Below, in pieces: positions 1 through 7,292 of a stretch of DNA of 22,567 nt; the stretch's first letter is position 1; each line of letters opens with the position of its first letter. A model generated the notes under the pieces. It worked only from the letters and a program-made list of their open reading frames with translations, was not told where the DNA came from and did no database searches. This DNA is from an uncultured Arenimonas sp. (lineage in GTDB: Bacteria > Pseudomonadota > Gammaproteobacteria > Xanthomonadales > Xanthomonadaceae). The DNA lies in NCBI GenBank assembly GCA_946480565.1, contig CAMLKR010000021.1, forward strand, positions 1 through 22,567. Direction: 5' to 3'. Position numbers and translations under genes: made by a program.

Positions 1-472
1 GCCGGCCGTCGGGCGCCAGGCCGCCGTCGATCAGGCGGGCGATGCCGGGGTGTTCCAGCGCGGCCAGGATGCGCCGCTCGTTGCCGAAGTGGGCCATCGC
101 GCCGGCCGCCTCGGGGCGGATCAGCTTCAGCGCGACGTGCTGTTCGAAGTCGGCGCCGTGGCGCACGGCCAGGTAGACCTCGCCCATGCCGCCGCGGCCG
201 ACCAGTTTTTCGATCCGGAAGTCGCCCACCAGCTCGTCCGGCGACAGCGAGCTGTAGGCCAGCGGTTCCGGAACCGCCGCCGGTTCCGCGGGCCGCTCCA
301 GGAAACCCGGCTGCGAATCCAGCGCCGCCAGCATGCGCCGCACCTTGTCGCGGGTCGCCTCGTCCACGTCGGCCCGGCGCAATGCCCGCTCGCGTTCGTC
401 GGCATCGAGATCGTGCAGCTTGTCGAACAACGCGGCGATCGCCGCCCATTGCCCGGTGGTGTCGTCGTTCAT
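1..472 (-). CDS. Serine/threonine protein kinase, N-terminal part (cut by window start)
   Basis: This is the first 157 codons of a Hanks-type Ser/Thr kinase that runs off the left edge. Residues 1-80 form a charged, mainly helical leader. The kinase domain then begins with a glycine-rich ATP loop (GRGGMGEVY, residues 92-100), the ATP-anchoring lysine in VALKLI (K116) and the alphaC glutamate region (NERRIL, around E132), followed by an H-P-G-I-A-R-L-I-D-G-G stretch typical of these kinases. The catalytic loop, activation segment and any membrane or TPR/WD40 part lie outside the window. The ATG at 472 is preceded by GGGGAG with a 9-nt spacer. The gene diverges from the universal stress gene. 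Kinases with this kind of leader are often linked to ECF sigma factors in Xanthomonadales, but none is visible here. I translated this strand by hand. Confidence 0.9.
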   Translation of the reverse strand, partial: MNDDTTGQWAAIAALFDKLHDLDADERERALRRADVDEATRDKVRRMLAALDSQPGFLERPAEPAAVPEPLAYSSLSPDELVGDFRIEKLVGRGGMGEVYLAVRHGADFEQHVALKLIRPEAAGAMAHFGNERRILAALEHPGIARLIDGGLAPDGR

Positions 473-504
473 GACGCAAGGCTCCCCGGCCGGCTACACG
501 GCGA

Positions 505-510
505 AAGATA
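505..510 (-). promoter_or_regulatory. Candidate -10 element of the kinase gene
   Basis: Read on the minus strand this is TATCTT, in a locally A/T-rich stretch. It would place the start site near 498 and give a 5' leader of about 26 nt before the ATG at 472. The FNR-like box at 535-548 would then be centred near -43. No good -35 hexamer is visible, as expected if an activator binds there. Confidence 0.4.
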
Positions 511-534
511 CCTTTTCTTTCCGGCGGCCCGGGC

Positions 535-548
535 TTGACCGCGATCAA
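535..548. promoter_or_regulatory. FNR/ANR-like binding site in a divergent promoter region
   Basis: The sequence TTGACCGCGATCAA matches the FNR/ANR consensus TTGAT-N4-ATCAA with one mismatch, and one further base pair extends the dyad on each side (CTTGA...TCAAG). It lies between the divergent kinase and universal stress genes. Its centre (541.5) is about 40.5-41.5 nt upstream of the start site predicted from the -10-like TAGCGT at 570-575, the usual position for a class II FNR/CRP-type activator. The match and spacing are seen directly. Binding by an FNR, ANR or DNR protein is inferred. Confidence 0.65.
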
Positions 549-569
549 GGTCGCGCCGGCGCGACGGCG

Positions 570-575
570 TAGCGT
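570..575 (+). promoter_or_regulatory. Candidate -10 element of the universal stress gene
   Basis: TAGCGT lies 22 nt downstream of the FNR-like box. It predicts a start site near 582 and an untranslated leader of about 54 nt. There is no separate -35 hexamer, because the box occupies that position. This is a weak match taken alone and is supported mainly by its spacing. Confidence 0.4.
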
Positions 576-635
576 GGGCTGGCGATGCCGCAAGCCCCGC
601 GGCACCGGCGACCTTCCACCCCGAGGAGCCGCGCC

Positions 636-1469
636 ATGATCAAGGACCTGCTGCTTTGCCTGCACTACGCCGGCCCCGACGCCGATGCCGCGGACGCCGC
701 CGCGGCGCTGGCCGCCGTGCACGCCGCCCGGGTGGCCGTGCTGGCCCCCGTCACCCTGCCGGTGCCGATGGTGTCGGAGTGGGGCATGGCCGTGCCGCCG
801 CCCAGCGCGGCCGATACCGAGGCAGCGCGCGTGCGCGCCCGCGCGGCGGCCGAAGCGGCGCGGGCGCGTATCGAAGGCACGGGCGTCGCCTGCGAACTGC
901 GCCTGCCCGAATCCCTGGTCGCCGCCGCGGAACTCGCGGCCCTGCATGGGCGCCACGCCGACCTGTGCGTGGTGGGCGGTCCCTCCGACGCCGGCCGGGC
1001 GCACTTCGAGGCACTTTTCCTCGCCCTGCTCACCCAGACCGGCCGGCCGCTGCTGATGGTGCCGGCCGGCGCGCCCCCGACGGCGCCGCCGCGCCGGGTG
1101 GTGCTGGCCTGGCAGCCGCGGCGCGAGGCGGCCCGCGCGCTGCACGATGCCTTGACCCTGCTGCCGGCCGGGGCCCGCGTGGACATCCTGATGGTCGACC
1201 CGGTGCCGGGTGAACTTCGCTACGGCGAACAGCCCGGCGCCGACATCGCCCGTCACCTGGCCCGCCACGGCGCAGAAGCGCGGGTGGTGTCGCTGCCGAG
1301 CGAGGGCCACGACGTGGCCACGGTGCTGACCGGCTACGCGCAGCGCGAAGGTGCCGACCTGCTGGTGATGGGCGGCTACGGCCATTCGCGCTGGCGCGAA
1401 TGGGTGCTGGGCGGCACGACCCGCGACGTGCTGCGGCTGTCCCGGGTTCCGGTGCTGTTCGCGCATTAG
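636..1469 (+). CDS. Universal stress protein, tandem Usp domains
   Basis: A 277-residue protein with two Usp folds. The N-terminal copy starts with a typical first strand (MIKDLLLCLHYAG) and is degenerate. The C-terminal copy ends with the nucleotide-binding signature (VMGGYGHSRWREWVLGGTTRDVL, about residues 244-266), which fits the G-2X-G-9X-G loop of ATP-binding Usp proteins. The two-domain length is usual for this subgroup. The ATG at 636 is preferred over an upstream in-frame ATG at 585: it has GAGGAG seven bases upstream and starts the conserved strand, whereas the extra 17 residues are proline/arginine-rich. It probably acts in the cytoplasm in stress or low-oxygen survival. An FNR-like site lies upstream and the first L,D-transpeptidase gene follows 4 nt after the stop. 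Confidence 0.92.
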   Translation: MIKDLLLCLHYAGPDADAADAAAALAAVHAARVAVLAPVTLPVPMVSEWGMAVPPPSAADTEAARVRARAAAEAARARIEGTGVACELRLPESLVAAAELAALHGRHADLCVVGGPSDAGRAHFEALFLALLTQTGRPLLMVPAGAPPTAPPRRVVLAWQPRREAARALHDALTLLPAGARVDILMVDPVPGELRYGEQPGADIARHLARHGAEARVVSLPSEGHDVATVLTGYAQREGADLLVMGGYGHSRWREWVLGGTTRDVLRLSRVPVLFAH

Positions 1470-1473
1470 TCCG

Positions 1474-2478
1474 ATGCGGGCCTTTTCCGCCTGGGCCCTT
1501 GCCTGCCTGCTGCTGGCCGCACCGGTCCTGGCCGGCGACCCGCCGCTGCGTCCCGGACAGTCGCGCTGGTGGACCGGGGTCGCGCCCGGCGGTCCCATGC
1601 TGGTGCTGGTCAGCCTTCCCGAGCAGCGCGCGCTGGTCTATCGCAATGGCGTGCGCATCGGCGAGACCACGGTCAGCACCGGCCGTCCCGGCTTCGAGAC
1701 ACCCACCGGAACCTTCACGGTGCTGGAGAAAAAACGCGAACACCGTTCGAACCTTTACGACGATGCGCCGATGCCGTTCATGCAGCGGCTGACCTGGGAC
1801 GGCGTGGCCCTGCATGCCGGCACCGTTCCCGGTCATCCGGCCTCGCATGGCTGCGTGCGCCTGCCGGCGGATTTCGCCGAACGGCTTTTCGCGCTGAGCA
1901 CGCGCGGCATGACCGTGGTGATCGTGGACACGCCGACCCTGGCGCCGCTGCTGGCCGACCCCCGCCTGCTTCCGTTGCCGCCGCCGCCGGTCCTGGCCAC
2001 CGGCCGGGGCGAGCTGGGCCAGGATCGCCTGCTGGGTCCCGGATATCACTGGGCGCCGGACCGGGCAGGCCCCGGCCCGATCACGGTGGTGCTGAGCACG
2101 TCCGACCGCGAGCTGGTGGTGGTGCGCCAGGGCGTGCGCATCGGCCGTGGACCGGTCGCGGTGACCGGGACGGTACCGGCCGGAACCCACGCCTACCAGT
2201 TGCTGGACGGCCCGGCGGTCGGCGCGCCTTCCGATGCGGCGGGGCGGCCACGCCGGCGCTGGCTGCGCGTGCACGGCGAAGGCGGGCACGACCCGGGAGC
2301 GCTCGCCGACCACATTTCCGTGGATCAGGCCTTCGCGTCGCGCATCTACGATGCGCTGCGCCCTGGCGACACCCTGGTCGTCACCGACGAAAGCCTGGGC
2401 GGCGCCGGTGCGCAGACCATCCTGGAGTCGGAACCTGCCGCCGGTCGGCCCATCGAGCCACGTTCAGGCGGCGGTTGA
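1474..2478 (+). CDS. L,D-transpeptidase (YkuD) with a second, degenerate YkuD-like repeat
   Basis: An exported 334-residue protein with a Sec signal peptide (residues 1-20, cleavage after VLA). The YkuD domain (about 41-153) has the catalytic pattern: H114 in ALHAG, then SHGCVRLP with H125, nucleophile C127 and R129. Such enzymes form 3-3 cross-links or attach proteins to peptidoglycan in the periplasm. Residues about 202-305 repeat the domain pattern: ITVVLSTSDRELVVVRQGVRIG parallels LVLVSLPEQRALVYRNGVRIG, and LRVHGEGG parallels VALHAG. The position of SHGCVR reads ADHIS, so the nucleophile is lost. The start is 4 nt after the Usp stop with no strong ribosome site, suggesting translational coupling. 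The YkuD identification is secure; the duplication is my own alignment by eye. Confidence 0.93.
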   Translation: MRAFSAWALACLLLAAPVLAGDPPLRPGQSRWWTGVAPGGPMLVLVSLPEQRALVYRNGVRIGETTVSTGRPGFETPTGTFTVLEKKREHRSNLYDDAPMPFMQRLTWDGVALHAGTVPGHPASHGCVRLPADFAERLFALSTRGMTVVIVDTPTLAPLLADPRLLPLPPPPVLATGRGELGQDRLLGPGYHWAPDRAGPGPITVVLSTSDRELVVVRQGVRIGRGPVAVTGTVPAGTHAYQLLDGPAVGAPSDAAGRPRRRWLRVHGEGGHDPGALADHISVDQAFASRIYDALRPGDTLVVTDESLGGAGAQTILESEPAAGRPIEPRSGGG

Positions 2479-2488
2479 GCGGCTTGCC

Positions 2489-2494
2489 TATGCT
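2489..2494 (+). promoter_or_regulatory. Possible -10 element overlapping the alternative ATG
   Basis: TATGCT sits 7 nt before the ATG at 2502, so a transcript from it would begin at or beside that ATG (leaderless). There is no clear -35 element. The hexamer also contains the alternative ATG at 2490. Confidence 0.25.
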
Positions 2495-2501
2495 GGGCCG
2501 C

Positions 2502-3194
2502 ATGTTCCGACTGCTTCCCTGGATCGCACTGTTATCCGCCGGCGCCGCGGCCGCGGCCGACGATTCGCTGCTCGCGCGCCTCAGCGCCGAGGCACCACAG
2601 GCCGATCCGCGCGTGCTGGCCCTGGCCCTGCAGGCGCGCGACTGCGCCGTCGCCCGGGATGTCGCGCCGCGGGCGCGACGCCTGGCGGTGATCGACTACT
2701 CGCGGCCATCGACCGAACCCCGGCTGTGGGTGTTCGACCTGGCCCAGGGCCGGCTGCTCCATGCCGAACATGTCGCGCACGGCCGCGGCAGCGGCGACAA
2801 CCTCGCGCAGCGCTTCTCCAACCGCGACGGCAGCCACCAGTCCAGCCTGGGCCTGTTCCGCACCGGGGAAACCTACCAGGGCGGCAACGGCTACTCGCTG
2901 CGCATGGACGGCCTGGAGCCGGGCGTGAACGACGCCGCCCGCGATCGCCTGATCGTGATGCACGGCGCGGCCTACGTGGACCCGGCGCAGGCGGCGCGGC
3001 AGGGCCGGCTGGGACGCAGCTACGGCTGTCCGGCGCTGCGCCCGCAGGTGGCGCGCGCCGTCATCGACACGCTCAAGCAGGACCAGCTGCTGTTCGCCTA
3101 TTTCCCCGACCCGGACTGGCTGGGCGGCTCGTCCTTCCTGGCCTGCGGTTCGGCCGCGACGGCCCAGGCCGCCGCTCCGGCGGCACCGCCCTGA
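2502..3194 (+). CDS. Murein L,D-transpeptidase catalytic domain family (YkuD_2-type), exported
   Basis: A 230-residue protein with a signal peptide (MFRLLPWIALLSAGAAAAA). The domain pattern fits the YkuD_2 family: VIDYSRPSTEPRLWVFDL near residue 63, HGRGSGDN near 93, SSLGLFRTGETYQGGNGYSLRMDGLEPG near 114, then H154 in IVMHGAAYV and catalytic C176 in RSYGCPALR. It probably modifies peptidoglycan in the periplasm. Two in-frame ATGs exist, at 2490 and 2502; I chose 2502 because it begins directly with the signal peptide, but 2490 is equally open and adds four residues. The gene follows the other transpeptidase by 11-23 nt, so the two are likely co-transcribed. The C-terminus ends in an alanine/proline-rich tail. 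Confidence 0.9.
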   Translation: MFRLLPWIALLSAGAAAAADDSLLARLSAEAPQADPRVLALALQARDCAVARDVAPRARRLAVIDYSRPSTEPRLWVFDLAQGRLLHAEHVAHGRGSGDNLAQRFSNRDGSHQSSLGLFRTGETYQGGNGYSLRMDGLEPGVNDAARDRLIVMHGAAYVDPAQAARQGRLGRSYGCPALRPQVARAVIDTLKQDQLLFAYFPDPDWLGGSSFLACGSAATAQAAAPAAPP

Positions 3195-3209
3195 GGCCGG
3201 GGACCGGCC
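3195..3209. terminator. Short GC hairpin between convergent genes
   Basis: GGCCGG-GGA-CCGGCC is a perfect 6-bp stem with a 3-nt loop, starting right after the stop of the YkuD_2 gene and 9 nt before the end of the convergent lipoprotein gene. No U-tract follows on either strand, so it may only assist termination. Confidence 0.35.
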
Positions 3210-3218
3210 GGGGCGCGC

Positions 3219-3578
3219 TCAGCTGCAGTAGGCGCGGGTGACCTTGTTGTCGGCGTCGACGTCGAGGTTCAGGCGGTCTTCGCGGTAGTCCATGGTCACG
3301 GCCATGCCGGGCTTGATCACGCGCATGCGTTCGGCGCCGGCCTGCATCTTGGCCTTGGCGACCAGGGCCTCGTCGGCGAGCTGGCCGAGGGTCCACTGCA
3401 CTTTGTCGGCGTCGCAGGTCATGGCGGGTGCCTCCGGGGCGGGGGATGCGGGGGTGCTGACGGGCGCGTCCGGGCCGGCGGCGTTGCCGGAGCCCGCATC
3501 GGCCTCCGAGGCGGGCGTGGCGCAGGCGGCGAGCAGCAGGACGGCGAGGGCGGACAGGACGGGGGGCAGGGTGCGCAT
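3219..3578 (-). CDS. I78-family peptidase inhibitor-like lipoprotein
   Basis: A 119-residue lipoprotein. The signal peptide ends in a lipobox (LLAAC, C19), followed by a flexible Ala/Ser/Pro linker to about residue 52. The C-terminal 65 residues fit the I78 peptidase inhibitor family: MTCDADKVQWTLGQ, then a GAERMRVIKPGMAVTMDYREDRLNL core and a final ...RAYC, with C55 and C118 placed to form a disulfide. Family members are small potato-inhibitor-like folds that block serine proteases; the target here is unknown. The ATG has a strong AAGGAG site with a 7-nt spacer. The residue after the lipid-carrying Cys is Ala, which favours outer-membrane sorting. It is transcribed in the same direction as the alpha/beta hydrolase upstream, 73 nt apart. 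Confidence 0.88.
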   Translation of the reverse strand: MRTLPPVLSALAVLLLAACATPASEADAGSGNAAGPDAPVSTPASPAPEAPAMTCDADKVQWTLGQLADEALVAKAKMQAGAERMRVIKPGMAVTMDYREDRLNLDVDADNKVTRAYCS

Positions 3579-3604
3579 CGGACTCTCCTTCGACGGATGG
3601 CCGC

Positions 3605-3610
3605 AGCCTA
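3605..3610 (-). promoter_or_regulatory. Candidate -10 element of the I78-like lipoprotein gene
   Basis: TAGGCT on the minus strand predicts a start near 3598 and a leader of about 20 nt that contains the AAGGAG ribosome site. No convincing -35 is seen. The hexamer is identical to the one before ubiA at 21964. Confidence 0.4.
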
Positions 3611-3651
3611 ACGCAGGCGCCGCGGCCGACGCTGAACGCCGGCGAGGGTGA

Positions 3652-4608
3652 TCAACGACCGGGGGCGGCCGGAGGACGTCCGGCCCTTTGCGCCGCCTGC
3701 GCGGCCTGCCGTCCCATCGGGTCCGCGCCGAACTGGGCGAGCACCGCCTCGGCGGTCTGCGCCGCGTGGGTCTCCATCGGCGCGTGGCCGGCGCCGGCGA
3801 TGGTGACCCAGCGCGCGGACGGCAGTTCCCGGCGCATGCGCTCGGCCACCTCGGGTTTCACCCAGCGGTCGTCTTCGCCCCAGACCACCAGGCTGGGGAC
3901 GCGGTCGAGGCGGGCGGCGTCCACCGGGGGCGGCCACTGGGCGGAATAGCCGGTGAGGATGGCCAGGGCGGTGCCCGGCGTCTGCAGCGGCTCCAGGTAA
4001 CCGGCGACTTCCTCGGGGCGCGGCTCGCGGTTGTAGGCACGTTCGATCAGGCCGGCGATGCGTTCGGGCTGGCCCAGGTAGCGGCTTTCGACCAGGCCGG
4101 CGATGAAACGCCGGAAGCGCGGCGACCGGAACCGCTCGCGGCTGCGCAGTTCGCGCGCGGACAGCACCGGGTTGCCGGCGATGTAGACCACGCTGCGGGC
4201 CCGGCCGGGCTGCAGGGCCAGTTCGGCCACCACCCGGGTGCCCATCGAATGGCCGAGCAGGCACCAGGCCTGGCCTGGTGCCTGGGCCTCCAGCCAGGGC
4301 CCGAGCGCGACCCCCGCCGTGCGCGGGAAGGGCTCGCGGGCGCTGTAGCCGTAGGCCGGCAGGTCCAGGGCCCAGACCGGGTGGCCGGCCGCCGCCAGCG
4401 CGGGCGCCAGGTCGCGGAAGGAGAAGGTGGACCCGCCCAGGCCGTGCACCAGCAGCACCGGGCAGCCCGTGCGGGCGCCCCCGGCCGGCCACTGGCGCAG
4501 ATGCACCCGCACGCCGTCGATGGTCTCGAAGCGGGAGTTCGCGAAGGGCTCGGCCGCCGCCGGGGCGACCGGGCAAAGCGCGAGCAGCAGGGCGAGGACA
4601 ATACGCAT
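3652..4608 (-). CDS. Exported alpha/beta-fold hydrolase
   Basis: A 318-residue protein with a signal peptide (MRIVLALLLALCPVAPAAAEP). The alpha/beta hydrolase fold is clear: oxyanion-hole HGLGG at residues 55-59, nucleophile elbow GHSMG at 119-123 (S121), a later acid-bearing VVWGEDDRWV segment and the catalytic histidine in AGAGHAPMETH. The substrate cannot be deduced; esterase, lipase or haloperoxidase-like enzymes share this pattern. The frame stays open upstream to 4716, but the signal peptide sets the start at 4608, since the upstream residues are basic and overlap the intergenic promoter region. An in-frame ATG at 4647 is the main alternative; neither has a strong ribosome site. It diverges from the Old Yellow Enzyme gene. 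Confidence 0.88.
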   Translation of the reverse strand: MRIVLALLLALCPVAPAAAEPFANSRFETIDGVRVHLRQWPAGGARTGCPVLLVHGLGGSTFSFRDLAPALAAAGHPVWALDLPAYGYSAREPFPRTAGVALGPWLEAQAPGQAWCLLGHSMGTRVVAELALQPGRARSVVYIAGNPVLSARELRSRERFRSPRFRRFIAGLVESRYLGQPERIAGLIERAYNREPRPEEVAGYLEPLQTPGTALAILTGYSAQWPPPVDAARLDRVPSLVVWGEDDRWVKPEVAERMRRELPSARWVTIAGAGHAPMETHAAQTAEAVLAQFGADPMGRQAAQAAQRAGRPPAAPGR

Positions 4609-4648
4609 GGCGCCATTGCACGCCCTGGGGCGTCGGCGTGGCGTCATT

Positions 4649-4678
4649 TTGTCGTTGCGTTTAGGAAACGTTACGTAA
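4649..4678 (+). promoter_or_regulatory. Candidate promoter of the Old Yellow Enzyme gene with a palindromic operator
   Basis: TTGTCG (4649-4654), 17 nt, then TACGTA (4672-4677) make a plausible sigma-70 promoter in the only markedly A/T-rich part of this intergenic region. The perfect 8-bp palindrome TTACGTAA (4671-4678) overlaps the -10 element, as a repressor operator would. No dedicated regulator gene is adjacent. Confidence 0.4.
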
Positions 4679-4745
4679 TGAATCGGCCTCTTTGTTGCGA
4701 TGGTGAACAGGTCCATGTTCTGGTCACCTCCACGGAGATCCCGAC

Positions 4746-5834
<1,089 letters not shown>

Positions 5835-5854
5835 CACGCCAGAAAATCCGCTGT

Positions 5855-5875
5855 CGCGGCCTCGCCCGGGCCGCG
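5855..5875 (+). terminator. GC hairpin after the Old Yellow Enzyme gene
   Basis: CGCGGCC and GGCCGCG form a perfect 7-bp stem around a 7-nt loop, 20 nt after the stop codon. No U-tract follows, so intrinsic termination is uncertain. Confidence 0.3.
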
Positions 5876-5896
5876 GCGGCGATGGAGAATCGCGGC

Positions 5897-7258
5897 ATGA
5901 TCCGCCTGTTCCGAAGCCTGCTGCTGTTCTCCACCCTGCTGCTGGCCGCCTGCGCGGGCACGCCCGACCGTCCCGACCTGGCGCGGCTCTACGAAGCCGA
6001 CGCGCAGAACCCGCACCAGCCGCCCATCATCCTGATCCACGGCCTGATGGGCTCGACCCTGGTCGAGAAGGACACCGGCAAGCAATTCTGGCCCGGCGGC
6101 CTGGGCACCCTGGCCTTCAGCGAATACCGCGAGCTGGCGCGCATGAAGGCGGCCGAGGCCGAGGGTGGCGGCCTGGTGCCGGGCGACCTGTTCTACGGCG
6201 TCGCCCGCACCGACTTCTACGGCGCGCTGATCGACACGCTCGAAAACGTCGGCCGCTTCAAGCGCAGCACGCCGGGAACGCCGGTCTCGGACACCGACCG
6301 CCGCCGCTATTACGTGCTGCTGTACGACTGGCGCAAGGAGAACCTGGTCGCCGTGCGCCAGCTGCACGACCTGATCGACCAGATCCGCCGCGACTACGGC
6401 GACCCGGACCTGCCGGTGGACATCCTGGCGCACAGCAACGGCGGCCTGATCGCCAACTACTACCTGCGCTACGGCCCCCGGGACGTGATGACCTCGGACG
6501 AGTTCATCCCCTGGGACGAAGGCGCGCACCGCATCCGGCGCATGGTGCTGCTGGGCACGCCCAGCCTGGGCGCCGTGACCAGCCTCGAGCGCCTGCAGCA
6601 GGGCTTCAAGGTCGCGCTGCGCACGGTGCCGGTGGAGGTGCTGGTCACCTTCGCCACGCCTTTCGAAGCGTTGCCGCATCCGGATGCGCCGGTGGTGTAT
6701 TCCACCGAAGGCAAGCCCATCCCGTTCGACATCTACAACGCCGACGCCTGGCGCGTGCGGCGCTGGTCGGTGTTCTCGCCCGAGGTCGAGGCGCGGGTGC
6801 TGGCCGATGCGCCCGACCGCGAGACCGGCGAACTGCGCATGGCCGAGCTGCAGGCGTACTTCGTGCGCCACCTGGCCCGGGCGCGGCAGTTCCAGCGCGC
6901 GCTCAGCGCCCCGACCCGCGCCGACGGCGTCGAAGTGGCGGTGTTCGGCGGCGACTGCACCCTGACGCCGGCCCGGGCCGTGCTCGACCGCGACGAAAAG
7001 GGCGAGCGCCTGGTGATCCGGCCCGACCAGGTGAAGGCCCGGGTCCCGGGCGTGGACTACGAGCGCCTGCTGATGCAGCCCGGCGACATGCTGGTCACCC
7101 GCGACTCCCAGCTCGGCCGCGGCCTGCCGCCCGTGGCCGGCCAGCCCTCGGCGTTCTTCCCGCTGGCCCAGAGCTTCTTCCTGTGCGAGACCCACGACCA
7201 GCTCTCGGTGAACGCCTACTTCCAGAACAACCTGCTGCACTTCCTGCTGGCCCGCTAG
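5897..7258 (+). CDS. LCAT-like alpha/beta hydrolase lipoprotein
   Basis: A 453-residue lipoprotein with lipobox LLAAC (C19). The hydrolase domain starts with PPIILIHGLMGSTL (oxyanion region, about residues 42-55) and EKDTGKQFWPGG, then YDWRKENL (143-150) and the nucleophile elbow AHSNGG with S180. This order (G-x-x-G-S, W-R, [AG]HS[MN]GG) resembles the lecithin:cholesterol acyltransferase / phospholipid acyltransferase family rather than ordinary lipases. A late CETHDQL segment may supply the histidine. Membrane lipids are a plausible substrate, but this is inference. I chose the ATG at 5897 because it begins the lipoprotein signal; an in-frame ATG at 5882 adds only MENRG. A GAGAAT hexamer ends exactly 6 nt before 5897. 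The next gene is 34 nt downstream. Confidence 0.87.
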   Translation: MIRLFRSLLLFSTLLLAACAGTPDRPDLARLYEADAQNPHQPPIILIHGLMGSTLVEKDTGKQFWPGGLGTLAFSEYRELARMKAAEAEGGGLVPGDLFYGVARTDFYGALIDTLENVGRFKRSTPGTPVSDTDRRRYYVLLYDWRKENLVAVRQLHDLIDQIRRDYGDPDLPVDILAHSNGGLIANYYLRYGPRDVMTSDEFIPWDEGAHRIRRMVLLGTPSLGAVTSLERLQQGFKVALRTVPVEVLVTFATPFEALPHPDAPVVYSTEGKPIPFDIYNADAWRVRRWSVFSPEVEARVLADAPDRETGELRMAELQAYFVRHLARARQFQRALSAPTRADGVEVAVFGGDCTLTPARAVLDRDEKGERLVIRPDQVKARVPGVDYERLLMQPGDMLVTRDSQLGRGLPPVAGQPSAFFPLAQSFFLCETHDQLSVNAYFQNNLLHFLLAR

Positions 7259-7280
7259 GCGCGGCCCGGCCGCAGGGGCA

Positions 7281-7286
7281 TAGAAT
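7281..7286 (+). promoter_or_regulatory. TAGAAT -10 element, predicted leaderless start
   Basis: TAGAAT is followed by exactly 6 nt (GGCGCC) and then the ATG at 7293. A sigma-70 start 6-7 nt after the -10 would place +1 on or beside the A of the ATG. There is no Shine-Dalgarno sequence between them and no clear -35. Confidence 0.5.
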
Positions 7287-7292
7287 GGCGCC

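Noticed and set aside
50..538. A 162-codon plus-strand frame at the window start
   Set aside because: Antisense to the kinase gene, whose glycine-rich loop and lysine motif are unmistakable.
585..635. Upstream ATG extending the universal stress protein by 17 residues
   Set aside because: The extension is Pro/Arg-rich, lacks a ribosome site and precedes the conserved first strand, whereas 636 has GAGGAG.
4609..4716. N-terminal extension of the alpha/beta hydrolase to 4716
   Set aside because: It would bury the signal peptide inside the protein and overlap the divergent promoter region.
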